A stretch of 64,000 bases of DNA from RBG-16-34-14 sp963727535. GTDB lineage: Bacteria; Bacteroidota; Ignavibacteria; Ignavibacteriales; Ignavibacteriaceae. How positions within the stretch are numbered: the stretch's first letter is position 1; each line of letters begins with the position of its first letter. Below are positions 26,287 through 32,463 of the stretch, one piece after another. The DNA lies in the NCBI GenBank assembly GCA_963727535.1, contig CAVSGR010000004.1:186001-250000 (forward strand), given 5' to 3'. A model generated the notes under the pieces. The model saw only the letters and a program-made list of their open reading frames with translations, did no database searches and had not been told where the DNA came from. A program made the translations under genes and the position numbers.

Positions 26287-26850
26287 TTGGATAAGAAAGT
26301 AGTAGAGGATTTAGTCACTAAAATGTTAAAGGAAATAGGAGAAGATCCTAAGAGAGAAGGACTGCTTGCCACTCCAAGAAGAGTTGCACGATCTTATGAG
26401 TTTTTAACTTCAGGTTATACTAAAGATATTGAATCAGTGCTTAATAAAGCTGTATTCACAGAAAAATATGATGAGATGGTGCTTGTAAAAAATATAGATT
26501 TCTATAGTCTTTGTGAACATCACATGCTTCCTTTTTACGGTAAAGTGCATGTGGCATATATTCCAAATGGAAAGATAATCGGGTTAAGTAAAATTCCACG
26601 TATTGTTGAAGTATTTTCACGAAGGCTCCAGGTTCAGGAAAGAATGACACAACAAATTGCGGATACATTTGAAAAATATTTGCAGCCACATGGAGTTGCA
26701 GTTGTTTCGGAAGCTTTTCATATGTGTATGATGATGCGTGGAGTTGAAAAGCAAAACTCTTCTGCAACGGCAAGTGCTATGCTAGGAGTATTTAAGGAAG
26801 ATGCGAGAACGAGAGCGGAGTTCTTAACGTTAATCTCAAGCAAGCTTTGA
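26287..26850 (+). CDS. folE: GTP cyclohydrolase I
   Basis: A 187-residue type IA GTP cyclohydrolase. Zinc ligands are the cysteine and histidine in SLCEHHMLPFYGK and the cysteine in HMCMMMRGVEKQ; GREGLLATP-like (KREGLLATPRRVA) and LSKIPRIVEVFSRRLQVQER are family hallmarks. It converts GTP to 7,8-dihydroneopterin triphosphate, the first step to both folate and tetrahydrobiopterin. The start is TTG 26287, preceded by GGAGAAT and two bases after the ptpS stop, so its translation is coupled to ptpS. Confidence 0.96.
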   Translation: MDKKVVEDLVTKMLKEIGEDPKREGLLATPRRVARSYEFLTSGYTKDIESVLNKAVFTEKYDEMVLVKNIDFYSLCEHHMLPFYGKVHVAYIPNGKIIGLSKIPRIVEVFSRRLQVQERMTQQIADTFEKYLQPHGVAVVSEAFHMCMMMRGVEKQNSSATASAMLGVFKEDARTRAEFLTLISSKL

Positions 26851-26914
26851 TTTTTGAATTACGATTTTGGATTTACGATTTCATTTTTGAACTTATTTAA
26901 TTTATGGGGTGGAA

Positions 26915-27265
26915 ATGGACAAACGGCAACTATTGGATAGAACGAAAATATTTGCTCTGGAAATAATAAATTTTACAGCATTGCTGCCTAAAAATAATGT
27001 TGGTAATATTATAAGCAGGCAAATTTTAAGATCGGCTACTTCTGTTGGAGCTAATTATAGAGCGGCTTGCAGAGCGAAATCAAAAGATGACTTTAGATAT
27101 AAAATAAAAATTGTTGAAGAAGAAGCTGATGAAACTCTTTATTGGCTTGAGATAATTTTGGAATCAAAAATTTTAAGAAATATAATACTAGAAAAGTTAA
27201 TTAAAGAAGCAGATGAATTAACAGCTATCTTTACATCTATTTCTAAGACTTCTAGAAAACTATAA
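26915..27265 (+). CDS. Four-helix-bundle protein of the S23/IVP family, copy 2
   Basis: A 116-residue helical protein: TKIFALEIINFTALLPKNNVG, ISRQILRSATSVGANYRAA, and SKDDFRYKIKIVEEEADETLYWLE are the core motifs of the S23 four-helix-bundle family. ATG 26915 follows GGGGTGGA closely; a GTG at 26909 is an alternative. AT-rich flanks built of GATTTACGATTT-like units lie on the left (26849-26885) and, inverted, on the right (27275-27306). The gene separates folE from the first dehydrogenase of the pterin cluster, as if inserted there. Function unknown. Confidence 0.86.
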   Translation: MDKRQLLDRTKIFALEIINFTALLPKNNVGNIISRQILRSATSVGANYRAACRAKSKDDFRYKIKIVEEEADETLYWLEIILESKILRNIILEKLIKEADELTAIFTSISKTSRKL

Positions 27266-27309
27266 TTTTTTGTTTTTGTAAATCATAATTCATAAATCAT
27301 AAATCGACT

Positions 27310-28023
27310 ATGGCGGACGAGAAATCAGGCATCTGGATAACGGGAGCTAGTTCAGGAATTGGAAAAGCTGCTGCTGAGGAATTTGCAAAAACGGGTTGCA
27401 GAGTTTTTGTCTCTGCAAGAAGAGCAACGGAACTTGAACGGCTTAATAAAGCTTTAAATAAAGATAAACTTGAACTGGATATTTTTCCGTGTAATGTTGC
27501 TTCAAGTGCAAATGTAGACCAAACTGCAAAAAAAATACTATCGACTCACAAAATAGATTGCCTTATAAACAATGCCGGAATTACATCGTTCAAACTGGCT
27601 GAAGAAAATTCAATTAATGAAATAGATGATATAATTAATACAAATCTTCTTGGGTCCATTTATACAATAAAGTCTGTTCTTCCTAAAATGATTGAACGGG
27701 GAGGAGGAACAATAATCAATATTCTTTCTTCAGTAACAAAAAAAGTTTTTACTCGTTCAAGTGCTTACGCAGCTTCAAAAAATGGTTTAATGGCTTATAC
27801 AAATGTTCTGAGAGAAGAAGTTAGAAAGTATAAAATAAAAGTGATAAATATAATTCCGGGGGCAACCGAAACACCAATGTGGTCTCAGGAAATAAGAAAA
27901 GAAAATTCTGAAAGAATGATGTCAACTGAAGATATTGCAAGATTACTCGTTTGGGTTTATCTACAGAAAGAAAATATGATAAGTGAAGAAATATTTGTAA
28001 GACCGATTGAGGGGGACTTGTGA
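27310..28023 (+). CDS. Short-chain dehydrogenase/reductase, sepiapterin-reductase-like
   Basis: A 237-residue classical SDR: TGASSGIGK (NAD(P) binding), NNAG near residue 88, a serine in NILSSVTKK and the catalytic YAASK. The cofactor loop SARRAT has arginines that favour NADPH. Its C-terminus (PGATETPMW, STEDIARLLVWVYLQ, EEIFVRPIEGD) resembles, from memory, that of the bacterial sepiapterin reductase of Chlorobium. With ptpS and folE just upstream, it could reduce 6-pyruvoyltetrahydropterin to BH4. The specific substrate is inference; the SDR assignment is firm. Confidence 0.88.
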   Translation: MADEKSGIWITGASSGIGKAAAEEFAKTGCRVFVSARRATELERLNKALNKDKLELDIFPCNVASSANVDQTAKKILSTHKIDCLINNAGITSFKLAEENSINEIDDIINTNLLGSIYTIKSVLPKMIERGGGTIINILSSVTKKVFTRSSAYAASKNGLMAYTNVLREEVRKYKIKVINIIPGATETPMWSQEIRKENSERMMSTEDIARLLVWVYLQKENMISEEIFVRPIEGDL

Positions 28024-28071
28024 ATTTTGAGTTGTGAATTGGAAATAAAGAATTCGAAATAGGAGTTATTT

Positions 28072-28782
28072 ATGGATGATAAAGAATTAGCTGTTGTTAC
28101 CGGTGCAAACAGGGGAATAGGAAAAGCAATTGCTTTAGCTCTTGCTGATGAAGAAATGGATGTAATTATTTTTGGGAGAGATGTCGATGCTCTTGAAAAA
28201 GTCCAGAAGGAAATAAAAGCTAAAGGCGTTAACTGTGAATATTTTGCCGGAGATGTTGGTGATGAGAAGTTTGTTCAAATGTCTGTTAAGAAAATAATAG
28301 ATGTTTACGGCAAGATAGATCATCTGATTAATAATGCGGGAATGGGAATTCTGAAACCATTTGTTGAAGCAAAGCTTGATGAATTTAAGGAACAGGTTAA
28401 TGCTAATTTATATGGTGTTTTTAATTTTAGTCGGGCTGTTGTTGGAGATATGATTAAAAGAAAGAAAGGTTCAATAATTAATATTGTCTCACTTGCAGGT
28501 AAAAATGGATTTTTAGGTGGAACAATGTATGGTGCAACTAAGCACGCTGTTTTAGGCTTCACAAAATCTCTTATGCTTGAAGTGCGTGAATATAATGTTA
28601 GAGTTGCTGCAGTCTGTCCCGGCTCTGTTGCTACAGATTTTGGCAGTGGAAATAATCAAAAGAAAGATGTTGAAAAGGTTTTAGCTGCAGAAGATGTGGC
28701 TCATGCTGTTCTTGCAATAATTAATCTTCCTGTAAGAGCTTTGATGAGTGAAATTGATTTGAGACCGACAAACCCAAAATAA
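28072..28782 (+). CDS. Short-chain dehydrogenase/reductase
   Basis: A 236-residue classical SDR with TGANRGIGK, NNAG (GMGILKPF after it), a serine in IINIVSLAGK and the catalytic YGATK. PGSVATDF follows at the usual place. It lies 48 bp after the first SDR gene on the same strand and is of similar length, so the two may act in sequence or be duplicates that have diverged. A role in the pterin pathway is possible but not shown by any motif. The hairpin just downstream points the other way and serves the next gene. Confidence 0.86.
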   Translation: MDDKELAVVTGANRGIGKAIALALADEEMDVIIFGRDVDALEKVQKEIKAKGVNCEYFAGDVGDEKFVQMSVKKIIDVYGKIDHLINNAGMGILKPFVEAKLDEFKEQVNANLYGVFNFSRAVVGDMIKRKKGSIINIVSLAGKNGFLGGTMYGATKHAVLGFTKSLMLEVREYNVRVAAVCPGSVATDFGSGNNQKKDVEKVLAAEDVAHAVLAIINLPVRALMSEIDLRPTNPK

Positions 28783-28807
28783 AAAAAGCCGGATTCCAGT
28801 CCGGCTT
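28779..28807 (-). terminator. Rho-independent terminator for the minus-strand Spy-like gene
   Basis: The stem AAGCCGGA/TCCGGCTT (28786-28807, six-base loop) has a run of seven A on its left side, which is a T-tract when read on the minus strand. It lies 36 bp beyond the stop of the minus-strand gene. On the plus strand the hairpin could also end the dehydrogenase transcript, less efficiently. Confidence 0.85.
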
Positions 28808-28842
28808 CATAATTTAGATTGATTAACATCGAATCTTAATCT

Positions 28843-29336
28843 TTAATCATCGTTATCCGTATCATTTGGAGTACCAAATCCACCATGATCAAATTTTCTA
28901 TCCCTGAACTTCATTTTCATATGATCTCGCATCATCGGTTTATTTTTCTGCCATATTTTTTTCTGTTCCGGGGTTAGAAGTTCATAGATATCCATCTGAT
29001 GATTTGCTCTTGCAATTGCAATCTGGTATCTTTAATATCATTGATCTCTTTAACCTCAGAAATTAATCCTTCTCTTGTAAGATTAGGATCTTTTCGAAGA
29101 TCTCTCATATCGATCTCTTTCTTCTTAAGTTCTGCACGCAGATCAATCATTTCTTTCTGATTTTTAGATCTTAGATCGGCTATCTTGTCTTTTTGCGCAT
29201 CTGTGAGATTAAGTTTTTCAATCATATTTCCTTTGAAATCCATTTTCATTTTCTCTTTCGGCTGTGCGAATCCATTTACCGAAATTAATAAAGGTAAAAG
29301 AAGGCTTATACTTAACGCATATATTAGCTTTTTCAT
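28843..29336 (-). pseudogene. Spy/CpxP-like periplasmic protein, frameshifted near the C-terminus
   Basis: The protein starts with a signal peptide (KKLIYALSISLLLPLLISVNGFAQ), then EKLNLTDAQKDKIADLRSKN and long charged helices typical of Spy/CpxP. One indel near 29015 ends the first frame early. In the next frame the family's second LTxxQ element appears (YELLTPEQKKIWQKNKP) and continues to an acidic end (TPNDTDNDD) with stop at 28843. Spy proteins are periplasmic chaperones or metal sensors induced by envelope stress. It is divergent from the ECF sigma gene and shares its promoter architecture (see 29382-29466). The frameshift may be a sequencing error. Confidence 0.82.
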
Positions 29337-29381
29337 TTATGTCTCCTGTTTTTTGTTTTAACTTCTTTAGCTTTTGAACTT

Positions 29382-29410
29382 TTGACATGTTAGTGATATG
29401 TTTGGTTTAA
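29382..29410 (-). promoter_or_regulatory. ECF-type promoter for the Spy-like gene (minus strand)
   Basis: Read on the minus strand, the sequence is ATGCGGTTAAAC, then 18 bases, then GTCAAA. The AAC (-35) and GTC (-10) elements are the hallmark of ECF sigma promoters, and the same pair with the same spacing is found on the plus strand 54 bp away. The GTC lies 46 bp before the Spy-like start codon. Confidence 0.72.
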
Positions 29411-29439
29411 CCGCATCTGAAAATTTATTTAATGCGGGG

Positions 29440-29466
29440 TTAAACTTAATCCTAGTTTCTTATGTC
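29440..29466 (+). promoter_or_regulatory. ECF-type promoter for the sigma/anti-sigma operon
   Basis: ATGCGGGGTTAAAC is followed by exactly 18 bases and GTCGAA, mirroring the minus-strand promoter. The GTC lies 27 bp before the sigma-factor ATG at 29493. This suggests that the sigma factor activates its own operon and the divergent Spy-like gene. Confidence 0.72.
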
Positions 29467-29492
29467 GAATATTTAGGATATTTTGCTGGTAT

Positions 29493-30038
29493 ATGACCGA
29501 AAAGGAAAATGATGTTAGTGTTATTAAAAGATTCAATAATGGCGATGAATCTGCTTTTAATGAAATAGCAAAGAAATATCAGCAAAGAATATATTGGCAC
29601 GCAAGGAGAATGACAGGGAATCACCTGGATGCTGATGAAATAGTTCAGGAAGTTCTTTTAGTAATGTACAGAAAGATGAAAACGTTTAACTTTAGATCTT
29701 CTTTATACACGTGGATTTATACGATTACAACAACACGTAGTATCAATTATATAAAGAGAAGATCACTGAAACAGGCTTTTTCTTTGCACGATATCGGAAA
29801 TGATCAGAAGTCAGGAACCGATATAATAGCTGATTTTGAGAGCAAGGAAGAAGTGGAACGTTTGGAAAAATTTTTACAATATATTCCAACTAAACAGCGT
29901 GAAGTTTTTATTTTAAGAGCAATAGATGGATTATCTTATAAAGAGATTTCTGAAATAACAGGAAGAAGCGAAGGCGGTTTAAAATCAAATTATTTCCATG
30001 CGTTAAGAAAATTAACAGAGATGATGAAAAATGAATAA
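29493..30038 (+). CDS. RNA polymerase sigma factor, ECF subfamily
   Basis: A 181-residue two-domain sigma factor. Region 2 shows FNEIAKKYQQRIYWHARRMTG and the DADEIVQEVLLVMYRKM core-binding/-10 motif; region 4 shows YIPTKQREVFILRAIDGLSYKEISEITGRSEGGLKSN, a helix-turn-helix that reads the -35 element. It overlaps the next gene (putative anti-sigma factor) by eight bases. The ECF-type promoter at 29440-29466 implies autoregulation. Its group resembles the RpoE/SigW-like factors that answer envelope stress. Confidence 0.93.
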   Translation: MTEKENDVSVIKRFNNGDESAFNEIAKKYQQRIYWHARRMTGNHLDADEIVQEVLLVMYRKMKTFNFRSSLYTWIYTITTTRSINYIKRRSLKQAFSLHDIGNDQKSGTDIIADFESKEEVERLEKFLQYIPTKQREVFILRAIDGLSYKEISEITGRSEGGLKSNYFHALRKLTEMMKNE

Positions 30039-30639
30039 AGATGAAAAAATAAGAAAATATCTTGACGGAGAATTAACCGGTGAAAAATTAAGAAACTTTG
30101 AAGCGGAGATTAATGATTCGCTGGAATTAAAAAATCTTGTTGATTCTTACAGGAATACATTAAATCAATTTAAGGAAATTGAAAATGTAAATGCTGAAGA
30201 ATCTTATTTTGTAAATATTGTTCCGAGATTCCGTGAAAAAAGTGAGATTAAAAAACAGGTTAGATTTAAACCTGTATTCGCTTATGGCAGTATTTCACTT
30301 GTTATAGTTTCTGTGTTATTGATTTTTCTTTTTAATAAAGATTATAACGTGACTAATGAAAATCTTGTATCAATTAACCAGGTTAGCAACGAAGAAATAA
30401 ATTCTTATTTTAATGCTAACCCGCAGGTCTATGATGAATTTCAATTGACTAAAAATATTCCTGCTGAATATGATTCGGTTTTCAGTTCTATCGTTTTAAG
30501 TGAACTTGATGTTGATAACAACTCAAAAAAATATCTTGTAGGTATTTCTGATAATGAGTTTAATAATATTCTCGATGAAATTTCGAATGACGATGCTGAA
30601 AATATTTACAGCTCACTTATTTCCAAGAAGATTTATTAA
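30031..30639 (+). CDS. Putative anti-sigma factor (single-pass membrane protein)
   Basis: A 202-residue protein with a short N-terminal helical cytoplasmic part (IRKYLDGELTGEKLRNFEAEI, similar to the start of zinc-finger anti-sigma domains but without the HxxxCxxC residues), one transmembrane helix near residues 88-108 (SISLVIVSVLLIFLF) and a periplasmic domain of about 95 residues. Position directly after and overlapping the ECF sigma gene, plus this topology, is the basis for the call. No recognised family was identified for the periplasmic part. Confidence 0.75.
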   Translation: MNKDEKIRKYLDGELTGEKLRNFEAEINDSLELKNLVDSYRNTLNQFKEIENVNAEESYFVNIVPRFREKSEIKKQVRFKPVFAYGSISLVIVSVLLIFLFNKDYNVTNENLVSINQVSNEEINSYFNANPQVYDEFQLTKNIPAEYDSVFSSIVLSELDVDNNSKKYLVGISDNEFNNILDEISNDDAENIYSSLISKKIY

Positions 30640-30653
30640 CTGATGAGGCTAAA

Positions 30654-31130
30654 ATGAGAATAGTATTTTTATCTTTTTTTATGGTCCTGTTATTACAGAT
30701 TGTAATATATAGTCAGGATGAAAGGAAAGAAGATCGTGACCCTAGGGAAAAAATAGAGTCGCTGGAAAAAATTAAGCTTCTCGAAACACTCAACCTGGAT
30801 GAGGAAACTGCAATAAAATTTTTTGCCAGGCGAAATGATCATAAAGAAAAAATGAAAGCTTTATTGGATGAACAGGATGCTCAATATCATAAAATCGAGG
30901 ACAAGCTTTCTTCTCTAACAAACGAAAATGATCCGGAATTGAAAAAGATGATTGGCAATTATCTTTCAGTTTATCAAAAAATGGATGATGAGCGAAAAAG
31001 ATTTTTTAATTCACTTTCCGATATACTTACATTAAAACAGCAGGCAAAGCTTGCCATATTTGAAAGACGTTTCAGGCAGGAAATAAGGGATATACTTTTT
31101 CATCCTCCCGGAAGAAAAGGTATGAATTAG
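30654..31130 (+). CDS. Spy/CpxP-like periplasmic LTxxQ protein
   Basis: A 158-residue precursor with a signal peptide (RIVFLSFFMVLLLQIVIYSQ) and two or three long charged helices; IKLLETLNLDEETAIKFFARRN and ILTLKQQAKLAIFERRFRQEIR correspond to the two LTxxQ-type elements. It lies 14 bp after the anti-sigma gene. In CnrYXH-type systems a Spy-like protein in this position senses metal or misfolded protein and controls the anti-sigma factor, so it may be the signal input here. The sensing role is inferred from gene order. Confidence 0.8.
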   Translation: MRIVFLSFFMVLLLQIVIYSQDERKEDRDPREKIESLEKIKLLETLNLDEETAIKFFARRNDHKEKMKALLDEQDAQYHKIEDKLSSLTNENDPELKKMIGNYLSVYQKMDDERKRFFNSLSDILTLKQQAKLAIFERRFRQEIRDILFHPPGRKGMN

Positions 31131-31173
31131 GGAACATATTTCAATTTAGTGTGTAATAAGCAATAGTTTAGGA

Positions 31174-31202
31174 TTGACTTTCAGAAGGAGCAAATTTATC
31201 TT
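31174..31202 (+). promoter_or_regulatory. Sigma-70-type promoter for tRNA-Leu
   Basis: TTGACT at 31174-31179, a 17-base spacer and TATCTT at 31197-31202 lie 16 bp before the tRNA 5' end. The -35 hexamer is the same as in the promoters at 32358 and 43939. Confidence 0.6.
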
Positions 31203-31217
31203 TTAGCTCTAAATTTT

Positions 31218-31301
31218 GCGGAAGTGGTGAAATTGGCATACACGCTACTTTGAGGGGGTAGTGCCTTAATTGGCGTACGGGTTCAAGTCCCGTCTTCCGC
31301 A
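31218..31301 (+). tRNA. tRNA-Leu (GAG)
   Basis: An 84-nt class II tRNA with acceptor stem GCGGAAG/CTTCCGC, anticodon stem CTACT/GGTAG with loop TTGAGGG (anticodon GAG), a long variable arm (GCCTTAATTGGC) and T-arm ACGGGTTCAAGTCCCGT, discriminator A. CCA is not encoded. Confidence 0.93.
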
Positions 31302-31340
31302 CGAGGTAAAAACATCTATTCAAAAACAAGAGGAAGTGTA

Positions 31341-32102
31341 ATGGAAAAGATGAAGATTCTTATATCAATTTTCCTGTTTTTTATTTTTGCTGCCGGTAAT
31401 GCATATTCGCAGGATATGAAGAATAATGATGCTAAAAAATTATTTAATGAGGGCAACGAAAAGATTAGAGCTGGGAATTATGATGGTTCGGTTAAGGATT
31501 ATACAGACGCTTTAAAAATTGAAGAAAGTTATATGATATATCAAAATAGATGTGTTGCATATCAAAGATTAAGTAAATTTGACCTAGCAAAAGAGGATGC
31601 ATTAAAAGTTATTAGCCTCCAGCAAAATTCTTATGAGGGATATGATCTCTTGGGTTTAACTTACTATTTGATGGGAAATTATGATGAGTCAGTAAAGAAT
31701 TTAGAAAGGGCCCTTGATTTAGCGCAAACTGATAAGGAAAAAAACAAAGTAAAAACGAAACTTGCTCGTGCTTATACTAAACTTGGGAGTAAAGAAGAGA
31801 CTAATGCTAATAGTTCAAAAGCTATAGAGTATTATACAAAAGGTGCTGAAATTAGCAATTATGATAAAGCATACCTTTCTTTAGCAAAGATTTATACAGA
31901 TCTTGCTAAATGGGATCAAGCAATTTCTGCTTCACAAAATGCAATTAAAAATGGAGCTAAAAGCGGAGGGCCATATTTTTATATGGGTCTTGCTTATAAG
32001 AATAAAGGAGACATTTCAAAAGCTAAGGAAATGTTCATGGAAGCAAAACAAGATAAAACTTATAAGAAAAATGCTGAGTATGAATTAAGTTTATTGAAAT
32101 AA
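31341..32102 (+). CDS. Secreted tetratricopeptide-repeat protein
   Basis: A 253-residue protein with a signal peptide (KILISIFLFFIFAAGNAYSQ) and about six TPR units, for example AKKLFNEGNEKIRAGNYDGS, SYEGYDLLGLTYYLMGNYDE and PYFYMGLAYKNKGDISKAKE. TPRs make a solenoid for protein binding, probably periplasmic here. AAGAGGAAG precedes ATG 31341. It lies directly after tRNA-Leu and ends in a strong terminator, so it is likely monocistronic. The partner is unknown. Confidence 0.87.
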   Translation: MEKMKILISIFLFFIFAAGNAYSQDMKNNDAKKLFNEGNEKIRAGNYDGSVKDYTDALKIEESYMIYQNRCVAYQRLSKFDLAKEDALKVISLQQNSYEGYDLLGLTYYLMGNYDESVKNLERALDLAQTDKEKNKVKTKLARAYTKLGSKEETNANSSKAIEYYTKGAEISNYDKAYLSLAKIYTDLAKWDQAISASQNAIKNGAKSGGPYFYMGLAYKNKGDISKAKEMFMEAKQDKTYKKNAEYELSLLK

Positions 32103-32119
32103 CAAGAAAAACTTTTTTT

Positions 32120-32151
32120 AACACCTCTACTAATGTAGAGGTGTTTTGTTT
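32120..32151 (+). terminator. Rho-independent terminator
   Basis: A perfect 11-base-pair stem AACACCTCTAC/GTAGAGGTGTT with a TAAT loop is followed by TTGTTT, 17 bp after the TPR gene stop. Confidence 0.88.
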
Positions 32152-32357
32152 ATAAATTAAGTGGGGGATAATTATAAAGTAATACATAACGTTCAATATA
32201 GATTAAATAAATTTGATGAATATTTAAATAATGCTAAAAAAAGTTCATCTGATTTTTGAAATGAAATTTTTTATTATTTTTGTTTTTCTTGTAATACTCA
32301 ACATACCTTCCTTTAATAAGGTTCTTTAAGTAAATCCTTATATTTTTATTAAATACC

Positions 32358-32387
32358 TTGACTTAAAGAGGCTTAAAATTCTATATT
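32358..32387 (+). promoter_or_regulatory. Sigma-70-type promoter for the TPR-barrel-Ton operon
   Basis: TTGACT at 32358-32363 and TATATT at 32382-32387 are separated by 18 bases, 77 bp before ATG 32464. The two hexamers and spacing are identical to those of the polymerase promoter at 43939. Confidence 0.65.
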
Positions 32388-32463
32388 TGTTCTCATATTT
32401 TAGCTATGCTTTAAAAAAAGAACGAGTCTGCCAATAATTTTTTTTGATTTTATAAGGTTCCGG

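Larger units (their letters stand above)
32103..32463. other. Non-coding stretch between two TPR genes
   Basis: These 361 bp hold the terminator at 32120, then very AT-rich sequence without a convincing reading frame, then the promoter at 32358. I see no RNA gene or repeat in it. Confidence 0.6.
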
